From Hamadaea sp. (GTDB lineage Bacteria; Actinomycetota; Actinomycetes; Mycobacteriales; Micromonosporaceae), in contig NZ_JABFVK010000031.1 of the NCBI RefSeq assembly GCF_013362815.1, positions 173,366 to 237,365 of the forward strand: a stretch of 64,000 bases of DNA. Reading direction: 5' to 3'. Every line of letters begins with the position of its first letter. The stretch's first letter is position 1. The translations under genes and the position numbers were made by a program. Below are positions 40,724-51,066 of this stretch, in pieces. Under the pieces are notes generated by a model. That model was not told the origin of the DNA and did not search any database. It saw nothing but the letters and a program-made list of their open reading frames with translations.

Positions 40724-43700
40724 TTGCGAAACCGGAGCTGTCGCTGGCTGCTGGCCGGCGCACTGAGTGTCGTCATGATCACGGGATCGGGTGTGCCGGC
40801 GTTCGCCGCCCCCACGAGTGCGCAGCAGGCCGCCGATGTTCCCGGCGGTTTCTGGGATCCGATTCGCCGCTTGTTCGGGGCAAGCACCGCGCCTCGACCG
40901 AAGGCGCCGCCGAAGTCGGTCGACCTGAAGCTGGACGGTGTGCCGCACGATGACCCTGGTACGAAGGGCAAGGCGTGGGGTCCTGCGAAGCGAGTCAAGG
41001 AGCTGACTGCCCGGCGTACGCAGAACGCCCGGTTCTATCTGTTGTCGGATGGCCGGATGCAGGCCGAGGTGTCGCAGACGCCGCTGAACTACCGCGACGG
41101 AAACACATGGAAGCCGATCGACCTCGCTATGCGTACCGGGTCGGGCGGTTGGGCGTACCAGAATGTCTCGAACGCCTTCACCTCCCGCTTCGGTGATCGC
41201 AGCGACAAGCTGGTGCGTTTCGAGTCCGGCGGCCGGCACATCGAGCTGGGGCTGGCCGGACCGGCGGCGGAGCTGACGCCGAGGCTCGACGGCTCGACGG
41301 TGACCTACTCGGATGCGGCGAGTGGCGCGGACGTCGTCTACGAGGTCACGCCGACGACGCTGCAGGAGGACTTCGTCCTGGCCAAGGCGCCGGTCGAGCC
41401 GTTCGCGGTGACGATGACGATCAAGACCGGCGGCCTGGTGGCCCGGCAGGCGGCCGACGGATCGATCGAGTTCACCGGGCGGGACGGCGGCCGGGTGCTG
41501 TTCGTGATGCCCGCGCCGTACATGTTCGACTCGAAGGACGACGCGCAGTCCGACGTGGGCAAGTCGATGTCGCGCAAGGTGGCGCAGACGCTGACCCAGC
41601 ACGGCTCGACGGCCGAGATCACGATCGTGCCGGACGCCGCCTGGCTGGCCGACCCGGCGCGGCAGTACCCGGTGACGATCGACCCCACCGTCAAGATCCA
41701 GCCGGTGCCCTCCGACGGCCAGGACGTCGAGATCTACTCCGGCGCGACCGGCACGAACTACAACAGCACCTACCAGCTGAAGGTCGGCACCGAATCGGTG
41801 AACACGTGGCGGTCGCTGGTGCGGTTCCCGCTCACGGGCATCCCGGCCGGTACGCCGATCGACGACGCCCAGTTGCAGCTGTACTACTCGCAGACGCACT
41901 GGGACTGGTCGTACGACGTGGCCCTCGAAGCGCGCCGGGTGACCAGCGCGTGGGACGAGTCGACGGCGACGTGGGGCAGCATCAACACCGCGATGGCGGC
42001 ACAGCCGGCTGGGAACGTGATCGTCGTCGACGACGGTGACGCCGGGACCTCGTTCTCCGGCACCTGGCCGTATTCGACGAACTCGCTGACAGCCAAGGCG
42101 ATCGGCGCGGACTACCGCTACAACAACGATGCGACGGCCGGGAACACGCACACCTGGACGCCGACGATCACCGAGGCCGGTGACTACCAGGTCGAGGTGC
42201 ACTTCACCGCAGAAGCCGACCGGTCGACCGCCACTCCGTACACCGTGTATTACAACGGCGGGTCGAAGGCGTACACCGTCGACCAGACCGGCGCGGCCGA
42301 CGGCGTATGGAAGACCCTCGGGGTGCATCCGTTCGCGGCGGGCACCACCGGGAAGGTCGTGCTCGGCGACGTGGCGAACAAGTCCGTCATCGCCGACGCC
42401 GTCCGGTTCACCAAGTGGGGCACCACCACCAAGAAGCGCGGCATCTCCAGCGTCTGGAACAGCTTCCCCGTACGCAACGTCGTGCAGGATTGGGTCAACG
42501 GGACGCAGCCGAACTACGGCTTCATGGTCAAGGCCGTCGACGAGGGCGACAAGGGCCGGGGCGGGCCGGTCTACGAGGCGTCGGAGTACGCGTACGACAA
42601 CAACCGGCGTGACTACAACCTGCCGAAGCTCGTGGTGACCTTCGGCCGGCCCGGGGTGTCGGTGGACACGCCGACGACGATCACCTCCACCGGAGCGGCG
42701 CTGACCTGGCCCGCGTACGTCGACCCGACCGGGTCGGGATCCACGGCGGACGACATCGTCGAGTACCAGGTCCACCGCAGCGTCTATCAGACCTTCGTCC
42801 CGTCGGCGGCCACCCTCGTCGCCCCGGTGGGCAAGACGTCGCTGGCCTATCAGGACACCACTGCGATACCCACGCCGACCGATGAGACCGATCCGCTCAA
42901 GCGGCATTTCTACTACTACATGATCGCGGTGAAGACCGCCGACGGGCAGGTCGTCGCCGGGCCGACCCAGGGCGTGCTGCTGCCCAAGGCGGGCCGGATC
43001 ACCAAGGTGTACCGGGAGACGGCCGCCAACCAGGTGCCCGACACGACGCTGTCGGCGGCGCAGCCGACCGCCAACGTCAACAGCTACGCGGGCGACCCGT
43101 ACGTGTCGCCGGGCAACAACTCCAGCACCTACGGAGACACCCGCGGGCTGGTGAGATTCACCGATCTGGCGGGCGTACCGGCGAACGCCAACGTGGTCGA
43201 CGCCCAGTTGGAGATGTGGAACACCGGGTTGTATCCCGGTGACGTCACCGACGGCAAGGTCGACGTCCACCGGCTGACCCGGGCCTTCGACGAGACCACC
43301 GCCACCTGGAACAGCGCCGCCTCCGGCACGGCGTGGACCACTCCCGGCGGCGACTACGATCCGACCGCCGAGTCCTACTTCGACGGTTTCACCAACGACC
43401 CCGAGTGGGCGTCGTGGACGGTCACCAACACGGTGAAGTCGTGGCTGGCGAGCCCGTCGACCAACTACGGGTTCCTGCTGAAGATGCGCGACGAGTCGGT
43501 GTCGACGCAGCGGTCGATGCTGCTGTCCGGTGAGGGCGCCGAGCCGCTGCTGCGGCCGACGCTGCGCGTGACCTACCTGGAGCCGACCGCCGAGTCGACC
43601 TACTACGCCCCCGGCACCGCGGGGCTGATGGCTCCGGCCAGCAGCTATCCGGTGACCGTGTCGGTGTCGAATCCGACCACCACCAGCTGGACCGCGGCGA

Positions 43701-46700
43701 ACTGGGAGCTGTCCTACCACTGGACGCTGCCCGACGGCACCGACGTCACCACCAGCGGAAACCAGGCGACTACCGCGCTGCCCCGCGACATCGCCGCCGG
43801 GTCGACCGCGGACGTGGCCGCCACGGTGAAGACGCCTGCTTCGTCCGACGCGAACAAACGCACCGACTATGTGCTCAAATGGGAACTCCACAACAAGACC
43901 ACCGGCCAATGGCTGTCGGCCACCGCCGGCATCGCGCCGCTCGACCAGAAGGTCGCCGTCGAGGAGCCGACCTCCGACCAGCTCGGCCTGGAGAAGTTCT
44001 ACGCGTACGCGGGCAAGGGCACCGGCGCCGGGTCGGAGCTCATGAACAACTTGTACGCCGGGAACACCGTGTGGACCTATGACCCGATCGCCAACCCGTC
44101 CCGGGGACTGTCCTCGTTCGTGCGAATGGCGTACAACTCGCAGGACACCACCGACACCGTGGCCGGCTTCGGCTGGTCGCTGCAGGCGTCGTCGATGATG
44201 CGCCTCGGTACGCCGCTGGACTTCCACCCGAACCCGAACCCGACGACGGTGAAGTTCACCGACGGCGACGGCACCACGCACACGTTCGTCTGGAACGCGA
44301 CCGCGAACGAGTGGACCTCTCCGAAGGGCGTGCACCTGTTCCTGCAGCGACTCGTGACCTGTACGCCTCAGACGGAGCAAGACCGCGCCTGGACGCTGAC
44401 CCGGCCGGACCGGACGGTCTTCTATTACGACTGCGACGGCTACCTGTCGGCGACCGAGGACAAGAACGGCAACCTCATGACCTTCACCTATGAGGTCCGC
44501 CGATCGCAGAACAAGCCGACCAAGTTCCTGAAGTACGTCACCGACGCCACCGGCCGCCAGACGCTCACCCTGACCTACTGGGCCAAGGGCGACACCTACG
44601 ACTATGTCAACGACACCACGTGGACGAAGGTCACCGGGCAGGCCAACCTCACGAACCCGAAGATCATCGACCACGTTCGGTCCATCGTGGACGTCTCCGG
44701 GCGTACGCTGACCTTCACCTACACGGACAAGGGTCTGCTCGGCGAACTCGTCGACGGGGCCGGGTCGACGCAGCCGAAGGTGTTCGGCTTCCAGTACGAC
44801 ATGACCCAAGGCAACAAGAACGTCAAGCTGGTCAAGGTGACCGACCCGCGTGGGCACGCCACCGACGTCGCGTACTACGACCTGCCCGACGACGACCCCA
44901 AGTTCCACTGGAACACCAGGTCCTACACCGACCGGCTCGGCTACCCGACCGCGTTCGCGTACACCGATCCGGACGGGCCCACGGGCACGACGATCGCCAC
45001 CGACGTGCTCGACGCGTACCTGCGGCCGACCTCCTTCCTCATCGACGGATTCGGTCGGCCGACCCAGATCACCGACGCTCTGCATCAGGTCACCAAGCTC
45101 GGCTGGGACGGCGACCACAACGTAACCCGGCTCGAGGCGGCCGACGGAGCCGTCTCCACCTGGGCGTTCGACCCGAAGACGGGGTACCCGACCGTCGTCA
45201 AGGACGCCGAGGCGGTCAAGAACGGCTGGCCGGGCACGACGCTGGCGTACCAGACCGGGCTGAACGGCCACTGGGCCGACGTCATCGCCAAGCAGTCGTC
45301 GGAAGGTCGCTTGTGGACCTTCGGCTACGACACCGAGGGCAATCTCACAAGCGTCACCGACCCGAACGGCACCGCCACCGCCACTCCCGACGACTACATG
45401 ACGACCTACGCCTATGACACGTGGGGTCAGATGCAGTCGGCGACCGACGCCAACGGCAACATCACGGCGTACGGCGACTACGACGCGAACGGCATGTCAC
45501 GCCGGGTGACGGATGCGCTCAACAACGTCTCGACCTACGAGTTCAGCGTACGCGGTCAGACGACGAAGGCGACCGGCCCGCTCGGCACCTTCACGACGCA
45601 GACCTTCGACGTCTTCGGCCGGCCCCTGGTCAGCACCGTGCCGAAGGACCAGGCCGGCGGTGTCGTGCTGACCGTCCCGGCGCCGACCTACGACGCGAAC
45701 AACAACATCATCGCCACCGTGGCGCCCAACGGAGCAGTCACGACCAGCTCCTATGACGATGCCGACCAGCTCGTCAGCATGATCCTGCCGGTCGACAAGG
45801 CGGGTGACCCGGAGCGCCGGACGACCAACACGTACGACCGCAACGGCAACCTCCTCACCACGACCGACCCGAAGGGCAATCTGACCGCCACCGTCGGGGA
45901 CTTCACCACGACGAACGCGTACGACGAACTCAACCGGCTGGTGCGGGTCACCGACGCCGCCGGGCAGGTGACCACGTACGTCTACGACAGCGGCGGCAAC
46001 GTCGCCACCACGATCGACGCCCGGAAGAACGCCACCGCCGACCCGAACGACTACACCAGCAAAGCCGAGTACGACCTCGACCACCGGCTGACCAAGTCGA
46101 TCGATGCTCTGGGCAAGTTCACCACGACGGCGTACGACAAGGACGGCATCCCGATCTCGTCGACCGACCAGGCGGGCACCACGGTCACGACCGCGCTGGA
46201 TCCGCGAGGCAAGCCGATCGAGGTCAAGATCCCGCACGTCGACCCGGGCGGCGGCGTCCAGTACCGGATCACCCGCACCGAGTACGACGAGGTCGGCAAC
46301 GTCGTCAAGACGACCACCCCCCGAGGCGTCGACACCACCGACGACCCCGACGACTTCGCGACGGTTACCGTCTACGACAAGCTCAACCGGGTGGCGGAGT
46401 CCCGCACGGCGTACGACAAGGACGACGCCCGCTACAAGACCCCGGACTCCACCGTCTACACCTACGACGCGGCCGGCCGGCTGGCCAAGGTCTCGGCTCC
46501 GCCGTCGGGTGGGCAGACGGTCCGTAACGACACCACCTTCACCTACTACGACAACGGCTGGACGCGTACGACGGTCGACGCGTGGGATCTGCTGACGACC
46601 TACGACTACGACAACCTCGGCAACCAGACCCTGCGGCGGCTCACCAGCGCCGGCGGTTCGTCCGAGCGGACCATGACCTGGCAGTACTACCCCGACGGCA

Positions 46701-49480
46701 AGCTCAAGGCTCGCTCGGACGACGGTGTGCCGGTCGGCAAGCAGGTCGCCCTGGTCGACGACACCGACGTCAACAACGTGACCACCACCGGCACCTGGAC
46801 GGCCGCCACCACCGCGACCGGCTTCTACGGCCGCGACTACGCCACCCACCCGGCGGGCACCGGCACCGACAAGTTCACCTGGCAGCTGAACCTGCCACAG
46901 GCGGGCACCTACGAGGTGTTCGTCCGGTATCCGAGTGTCGCGGGGGCGGCGTCGGACGCCAAGTTCGCCATCACCAACGCGACCGGCACCGTGACGAAGA
47001 CCGTCGACCAGACGACGGCGGGCGGTCAATGGGTGAGCCTGGGCAGCCTCGCCTTCGCCGACGGGTCCGGTCAGAAGATCGAGCTGAGCGATGCCGCCAA
47101 CGGGGTGGTCGTCGCCGACGCCGTCAAGCTCGTCCGGGACAACACCGGCGAGACCGACACCGAGAAGCAGGACTTCACGTACGCGTACGACCCGAACGGC
47201 AACCGGACGTCGATCGGCGACGCCAGCCCCAACGCGCTGGTCGACGCGTACGCGATGACCTACGACGGGCTGAACCAGCTCGGCCAGGTGCAGGAGAAGA
47301 AGTCGGGTTCGGTGACGAACACGACGACGTTCACCTACAACGAGATCGGCGCGACGAAGACGGTCACCCACGACCAGCAGTACGCCTCGTACGAGTTCGA
47401 CGCGCGTGATCTGCTGTCGACGGTCAGCATCGGGGCGACCCCGACCGCTCCGTCACCTCACGTCACCCAGTACGCGTACACCGACACCGGCCAGCTCAAG
47501 CGTCAGACCAAGGCCAACGGCAACACCGTAGACGTCGACTACTACCTCGACGGCCTGGTCAAGGCACAGACGGAGAAGACCTCCAGCGGGACGTTGGTCG
47601 CCTCGCACACGCTGGACTTCGACGCCAACGGCAACCGGGTCAAGGACACCGCCTCGGTGATGAACGCCGACGACAACTCGGCGTACCTCAACACCACGAC
47701 GACCTACACCTACGACCCACGGGACCGGCTCAGTTCGCTGACCTCGACCGGGGCCGGGGCGCGTACCGAGAGCTACATCCACGACGCGAACAACAACGTG
47801 GTGAGCCAGAACGTCAAGGGCACCAGCACCTCGTTCGTGTACGAGCGCAACCGGCTGCTCACGTCGAGCAGCGGCGGGGTGACCAGCCGCTACAACTACG
47901 ACCCGTACGGGCGGCTGGACACGGTGTCCGCCAATGGATCCGTCGTCCAACGCATGATCTACGACGGGTTCGACCACGTTGTGGAGAATCGGTCCACGGC
48001 GGGTGGCACCACGAAGGTCAGCAAGTTCACCTTCGACGCACTGGACCGCACCACCTCCAAGACGACGGACGCCGGCACGGCCGACGCGGAGACGACGACC
48101 TTCGCGTACCAGGGCTTGTCCGGTGAGGTCCTGGACGAGAAGGTCGCCGGAGTCCTCAAGAAGACCTACGAGTACTCCGCGACCGGTGACCGGCTCGCTC
48201 AGGTCACCCACACCGGAGGCACCGACGAGGTCGCCTATTACGGCTACAACTCCCACTCCGACGTCGAGACGCTGAGTGCGGCCAACGGCAGCGTCATCGC
48301 GACGTACGGCTACAGCGCCTTCGGCACCGACAACACCGACCTGTTCACCGGCCGGGACAAGCCCGATCCGCAGAACCCGGATAAAGACGCGTACAACACG
48401 TATCGGTTCAACGCCAAGCGCGTCGACCCCGGCACCGGCACCTACGACATGGGGTTCCGTGACTACAACCCGGCGACGAACCGGTTCAACGTCCGCGACA
48501 GCTACGCCGGCGCGATGTCCGACATGGGACTGTCCACCGATCCGTTCACGGGCAGCCGGTACGGCTTCGGCGGCGGCAACCCGATCACCAACGTCGAGGT
48601 CGACGGCCACTGCGGCTGGAACCCCACCACCTGGGGCGACTGCGTCAGTGACGCCTGGGACGCCACCACCGGCGCGGTCAGCGACGCGTGGGACGCCACC
48701 ACCGATTGGGTCGGCGACGCGTGGGACGCCACGACGGACTGGGTCGGCGACCGGTGGGAGGACACCAAGGAGATCGCCTCCGACGCCTGGGACAAGACCA
48801 AGGAGATCGCCAACGACGTCAAGGACTGGTCGATCGAACATGCGGATCTGGTCGGCACCGTCGCGGGCGTACTGGTCGGGCTGGGCTGCACCGCGTTGAC
48901 CGGCGGCGCCGGGGCGATCGCCTGCGGCGCACTGGGCGGCCTGGTCAACGGCCTGGTCACCGGCGGCTTGCAATGCGCCGGAGGCGACCAGTCCCACTGC
49001 GGCGCAGGACTGCTGCTCGACGCAGTGGCCGGTGCGGCGCTCGGCGCAGCCGGTGGTGCACTCGGAGCGCTCATCGGCGGAGCCGGCGCGGGCCTCATCG
49101 CCGGAGCCCGGGGCGGCATCGGCGCGGCGGTCCGCGGGATCGGATCCGGCTTCACGAACGCCGCCAAGGGGTTGATCCCCGGCACCGGTTCGGCGATCCG
49201 TGCCTTCGGCGCCCGGTCGCTGAGCGCCTTCGCCAAGGGTTCGCTGAGCAACATCAGGACCGAGTTCGCCGAGAAGGGCCTCGGCGGGCAGGCGCTTGCG
49301 ATTGGGAAGGACTTGCTGAAGGGCATGGTCACTCCCGACGGAATCGGTGCCGGGGCGGTCGGCGGAGCCATGCCGTCGACCCGGTCCGACGCCGTCGGCC
49401 TGTTCAAACAAGGCCCGAGTTTCGGCGTGCCGAATGTCGTCAATATCATCGGTGGCATGCTCGGTGGAGGATTCCAGTGA
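40724..49480 (+). CDS. giant secreted RHS/YD-repeat protein with DNRLRE and golvesin-like domains
   Basis: About 2918 residues. TTG at 40724 has GGGGAGG eight bases upstream and opens a good signal peptide (LRNRSCRWLLAGALSVVM, cleavage near PAFAAPT). In order: an N-terminal beta region; a DNRLRE-type domain (about 41690-42650) interrupted by a golvesin-like carbohydrate-binding insert (42013-42420); a fibronectin-like unit; a second DNRLRE domain (43030-43590); a long YD/RHS shell (about 44100-48500) itself interrupted by a second golvesin-like insert (46741-47150); and the RHS core ending YNPATNRFNVRDSYAGAMSD and YGFGGGNPITNVEVDGHC. The C-terminal about 290 residues have six 11-residue repeats, a glycine-rich hydrophobic stretch and no recognised toxin enzyme. 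RHS shells enclose and deliver C-terminal effectors, so a contact toxin or surface adhesin is likely. A membrane-protein gene follows by 39 bases. Confidence 0.9.
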   Translation: MRNRSCRWLLAGALSVVMITGSGVPAFAAPTSAQQAADVPGGFWDPIRRLFGASTAPRPKAPPKSVDLKLDGVPHDDPGTKGKAWGPAKRVKELTARRTQNARFYLLSDGRMQAEVSQTPLNYRDGNTWKPIDLAMRTGSGGWAYQNVSNAFTSRFGDRSDKLVRFESGGRHIELGLAGPAAELTPRLDGSTVTYSDAASGADVVYEVTPTTLQEDFVLAKAPVEPFAVTMTIKTGGLVARQAADGSIEFTGRDGGRVLFVMPAPYMFDSKDDAQSDVGKSMSRKVAQTLTQHGSTAEITIVPDAAWLADPARQYPVTIDPTVKIQPVPSDGQDVEIYSGATGTNYNSTYQLKVGTESVNTWRSLVRFPLTGIPAGTPIDDAQLQLYYSQTHWDWSYDVALEARRVTSAWDESTATWGSINTAMAAQPAGNVIVVDDGDAGTSFSGTWPYSTNSLTAKAIGADYRYNNDATAGNTHTWTPTITEAGDYQVEVHFTAEADRSTATPYTVYYNGGSKAYTVDQTGAADGVWKTLGVHPFAAGTTGKVVLGDVANKSVIADAVRFTKWGTTTKKRGISSVWNSFPVRNVVQDWVNGTQPNYGFMVKAVDEGDKGRGGPVYEASEYAYDNNRRDYNLPKLVVTFGRPGVSVDTPTTITSTGAALTWPAYVDPTGSGSTADDIVEYQVHRSVYQTFVPSAATLVAPVGKTSLAYQDTTAIPTPTDETDPLKRHFYYYMIAVKTADGQVVAGPTQGVLLPKAGRITKVYRETAANQVPDTTLSAAQPTANVNSYAGDPYVSPGNNSSTYGDTRGLVRFTDLAGVPANANVVDAQLEMWNTGLYPGDVTDGKVDVHRLTRAFDETTATWNSAASGTAWTTPGGDYDPTAESYFDGFTNDPEWASWTVTNTVKSWLASPSTNYGFLLKMRDESVSTQRSMLLSGEGAEPLLRPTLRVTYLEPTAESTYYAPGTAGLMAPASSYPVTVSVSNPTTTSWTAANWELSYHWTLPDGTDVTTSGNQATTALPRDIAAGSTADVAATVKTPASSDANKRTDYVLKWELHNKTTGQWLSATAGIAPLDQKVAVEEPTSDQLGLEKFYAYAGKGTGAGSELMNNLYAGNTVWTYDPIANPSRGLSSFVRMAYNSQDTTDTVAGFGWSLQASSMMRLGTPLDFHPNPNPTTVKFTDGDGTTHTFVWNATANEWTSPKGVHLFLQRLVTCTPQTEQDRAWTLTRPDRTVFYYDCDGYLSATEDKNGNLMTFTYEVRRSQNKPTKFLKYVTDATGRQTLTLTYWAKGDTYDYVNDTTWTKVTGQANLTNPKIIDHVRSIVDVSGRTLTFTYTDKGLLGELVDGAGSTQPKVFGFQYDMTQGNKNVKLVKVTDPRGHATDVAYYDLPDDDPKFHWNTRSYTDRLGYPTAFAYTDPDGPTGTTIATDVLDAYLRPTSFLIDGFGRPTQITDALHQVTKLGWDGDHNVTRLEAADGAVSTWAFDPKTGYPTVVKDAEAVKNGWPGTTLAYQTGLNGHWADVIAKQSSEGRLWTFGYDTEGNLTSVTDPNGTATATPDDYMTTYAYDTWGQMQSATDANGNITAYGDYDANGMSRRVTDALNNVSTYEFSVRGQTTKATGPLGTFTTQTFDVFGRPLVSTVPKDQAGGVVLTVPAPTYDANNNIIATVAPNGAVTTSSYDDADQLVSMILPVDKAGDPERRTTNTYDRNGNLLTTTDPKGNLTATVGDFTTTNAYDELNRLVRVTDAAGQVTTYVYDSGGNVATTIDARKNATADPNDYTSKAEYDLDHRLTKSIDALGKFTTTAYDKDGIPISSTDQAGTTVTTALDPRGKPIEVKIPHVDPGGGVQYRITRTEYDEVGNVVKTTTPRGVDTTDDPDDFATVTVYDKLNRVAESRTAYDKDDARYKTPDSTVYTYDAAGRLAKVSAPPSGGQTVRNDTTFTYYDNGWTRTTVDAWDLLTTYDYDNLGNQTLRRLTSAGGSSERTMTWQYYPDGKLKARSDDGVPVGKQVALVDDTDVNNVTTTGTWTAATTATGFYGRDYATHPAGTGTDKFTWQLNLPQAGTYEVFVRYPSVAGAASDAKFAITNATGTVTKTVDQTTAGGQWVSLGSLAFADGSGQKIELSDAANGVVVADAVKLVRDNTGETDTEKQDFTYAYDPNGNRTSIGDASPNALVDAYAMTYDGLNQLGQVQEKKSGSVTNTTTFTYNEIGATKTVTHDQQYASYEFDARDLLSTVSIGATPTAPSPHVTQYAYTDTGQLKRQTKANGNTVDVDYYLDGLVKAQTEKTSSGTLVASHTLDFDANGNRVKDTASVMNADDNSAYLNTTTTYTYDPRDRLSSLTSTGAGARTESYIHDANNNVVSQNVKGTSTSFVYERNRLLTSSSGGVTSRYNYDPYGRLDTVSANGSVVQRMIYDGFDHVVENRSTAGGTTKVSKFTFDALDRTTSKTTDAGTADAETTTFAYQGLSGEVLDEKVAGVLKKTYEYSATGDRLAQVTHTGGTDEVAYYGYNSHSDVETLSAANGSVIATYGYSAFGTDNTDLFTGRDKPDPQNPDKDAYNTYRFNAKRVDPGTGTYDMGFRDYNPATNRFNVRDSYAGAMSDMGLSTDPFTGSRYGFGGGNPITNVEVDGHCGWNPTTWGDCVSDAWDATTGAVSDAWDATTDWVGDAWDATTDWVGDRWEDTKEIASDAWDKTKEIANDVKDWSIEHADLVGTVAGVLVGLGCTALTGGAGAIACGALGGLVNGLVTGGLQCAGGDQSHCGAGLLLDAVAGAALGAAGGALGALIGGAGAGLIAGARGGIGAAVRGIGSGFTNAAKGLIPGTGSAIRAFGARSLSAFAKGSLSNIRTEFAEKGLGGQALAIGKDLLKGMVTPDGIGAGAVGGAMPSTRSDAVGLFKQGPSFGVPNVVNIIGGMLGGGFQ
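48647..48844 (+). repeat. six 11-residue repeats in the RHS tail
   Basis: Six 33-bp units encode SDAWDATTGAV, SDAWDATTDWV, GDAWDATTDWV, GDRWEDTKEIA, SDAWDKTKEIA and NDVKDWSIEHA. The first three are nearly identical in DNA, suggesting recent expansion. Regular Trp and Val/Ala spacing suits an amphipathic helix. Confidence 0.9.
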
Positions 49481-49519
49481 TCGACCGCCGCGGAAGATCC
49501 GGAACCCGCCCGGGAACGG

Positions 49520-50032
49520 GTGAAACTGGTCCTGGGCGCAGTCGGGGCGATCGCTGCGGGTGTGGTCCTGTATCTGCTGGGCCTGACTCTGCTCAACGTC
49601 TACCCGGGGGCGAACACCGGCTGGTGGGGTCCGCCCGAACGCCCGGCGACCGCCGAGGTCGGCACCTGTGAGCAACGGGGCCCGGTCAGCGACAACGGCT
49701 TCGGCTTCTGGTGGAAGTGCGACGTGACGGTCCGCGCCGAGGACGGCCGAGTCGTGCGTACCACGGTGGACAGGTCGATCGTGACTCCGGCGGACGCGGG
49801 CAAGCCGGTTGAGTTCCGGGAGGCCTGCAAGTCCGGCACGACCGACTGCTCCTACGGGCGACCGGCGGGTCGTGGGTGGACGCTGCTGCTCGGGGTGGTC
49901 GGGCTGCTGCAATGGGTGATCTTGGCGGGCTTGGCGCTGTTCGCGGTCATCTGTCTCGTACGCGCGGCGCTCGGCCGCCATCGCTATGGCCGGTTGGCCG
50001 ATGCCTGGGTGGGCAAGTCCCAGCGGCAATAG
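49520..50032 (+). CDS. two-helix membrane protein downstream of the RHS gene, DUF6346-like
   Basis: A 170-residue protein with membrane helices at both ends (about 3-26 LVLGAVGAIAAGVVLYLLGL, 122-150 LLLGVVGLLQWVILAGLALF) and an extracytoplasmic domain between them carrying two cysteine pairs (VGTCEQRGPVS, WWKCDVTV, EACKSGTTDCS). It resembles the DUF6346 family as I recall it, but this is not certain. It begins 39 bases after the RHS stop, with a GTG start and only a weak ribosome site. Its place after a putative polymorphic toxin and its membrane location fit an immunity protein or a secretion accessory; neither is shown. Confidence 0.65.
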   Translation: MKLVLGAVGAIAAGVVLYLLGLTLLNVYPGANTGWWGPPERPATAEVGTCEQRGPVSDNGFGFWWKCDVTVRAEDGRVVRTTVDRSIVTPADAGKPVEFREACKSGTTDCSYGRPAGRGWTLLLGVVGLLQWVILAGLALFAVICLVRAALGRHRYGRLADAWVGKSQRQ

Positions 50033-50051
50033 AGCTGTGCCCCGACCGCGC

Positions 50052-50525
50052 CTACAGATAGAGGTGCAACCCGTCTCGCATCTGCTTGGGCGTATAGGTC
50101 AGGGTGCCGCGCTGCGAGATCGTGACGCCGTAGAACTTCTCCATCTTCGGCACGTGCGCGATCGTGAACGGGAAGACGCAGTCCGAGCCCTTGGACACGC
50201 CCTCGCCGAGCGCGCCGATCGCGACGACGGTCCCGGCGGGATCGCTGACGACGATCTGCATACCGGGGACGATGTCGCTGTACATCTCGCTGCCGGAGCA
50301 GACGGCGCCGTCCTTCGTCCCGCCGTCGGAAAGCGTCAGGTCGCCGGTGACGGTGAAGTCGTCGTGCCGCATCTTCCACACGACGGCTCCCGCGGTGGCG
50401 GTTCCCGCGCAGCACAGGAACAGCACGATGGCAGCGCCGATGGCCGCCCAGATCGGCCAGCGCCGCTTGCCCGGCGAGGCGGGCTTTTCGCCCAGCTCAG
50501 CCGGGGTGAGCGGATCTTCGCTCAT
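50052..50525 (-). CDS. membrane-anchored protein of unknown function
   Basis: A 157-residue protein with a Pro-rich cytoplasmic N-terminus (MSEDPLTPAELGEKPASPGK), one membrane helix (about 24-48, IWAAIGAAIVLFLCCAGTAT) and an external C-terminal domain of about 105 residues rich in Gly, Val and Asp. That domain has two cysteines (GAVCSGSEM, GSDCVFPF) likely to be bridged. I recognise no family. The ATG lies six bases after TACGGT on the minus strand, so it looks leaderless. It converges on the DUF6346-like gene; the membrane topology is similar but the sequences are not. Confidence 0.6.
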   Translation of the reverse strand: MSEDPLTPAELGEKPASPGKRRWPIWAAIGAAIVLFLCCAGTATAGAVVWKMRHDDFTVTGDLTLSDGGTKDGAVCSGSEMYSDIVPGMQIVVSDPAGTVVAIGALGEGVSKGSDCVFPFTIAHVPKMEKFYGVTISQRGTLTYTPKQMRDGLHLYL

Positions 50526-50590
50526 CCCCCCACCGTAGCCGCCCCAGGTTTACCTGACTCCGATACGCAGAAACCCAGTACCATGCGGTC

Positions 50591-51064
50591 ATGCCGGAGA
50601 TCGTGCAGCTGCTGGCGTCGCCGATCCATCGATTCGAGGGCCGCCCGGAGGACGGGCCGGTGCCCGCTCCGCATGGCGAACTCGTCGCCGAAGTACGCCT
50701 CCGCGCCGGTCTCGGCATCGTAGGTGATCGCTATTTCGGGCATCAGGCGCACAAGGACGCCGCAGTGACGGTCATCGCGCAGGAGTCCTTGCCGCCCGGC
50801 GCGGATTTGACCCAGGTACGCCGGAACGTGCTCTTGTCCGGGGTGGCCGTCGACGAGCTCGTCGGCGCCGTTCTGATCTTGGACTGCGGCGACGGCCCGG
50901 TACGCCTCCAGGCGAATCGCCCGGCCAATCCGTGCGCCTGGATGGACGTGACCATCGGGTCGGGCGCGCGCGACCTGCTGAAGGGCCGGGGCGGACTACG
51001 GTGCACCCCGTTGACCGACGGAGTTCTGCGCGTCGGTCCGGTCGAGGTCACGATCCTGCGCTGA
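50591..51064 (+). CDS. MOSC-domain protein
   Basis: A 157-residue stand-alone MOSC domain, the sulfur-carrier fold found in molybdenum-cofactor sulfurases and in YiiM-type reductase partners. Motifs include GIVGDRYFGHQ, TQVRRNVLLSGVAVDELVG and ANPCAWMDV, whose Cys is the conserved sulfur-binding residue. It may move a sulfur atom or bind molybdenum cofactor; no molybdoenzyme gene is close by. The ATG is six bases after TACCAT and has no Shine-Dalgarno. Confidence 0.87.
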   Translation: MPEIVQLLASPIHRFEGRPEDGPVPAPHGELVAEVRLRAGLGIVGDRYFGHQAHKDAAVTVIAQESLPPGADLTQVRRNVLLSGVAVDELVGAVLILDCGDGPVRLQANRPANPCAWMDVTIGSGARDLLKGRGGLRCTPLTDGVLRVGPVEVTILR

Positions 51065-51066
51065 AG

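Noticed and set aside
40565..45271. 1568-codon open frame on the minus strand opposite the RHS gene
   Set aside because: It is a GC-driven shadow frame: Arg/Gly/Val-rich, without domains, and antisense to well-formed RHS repeats.
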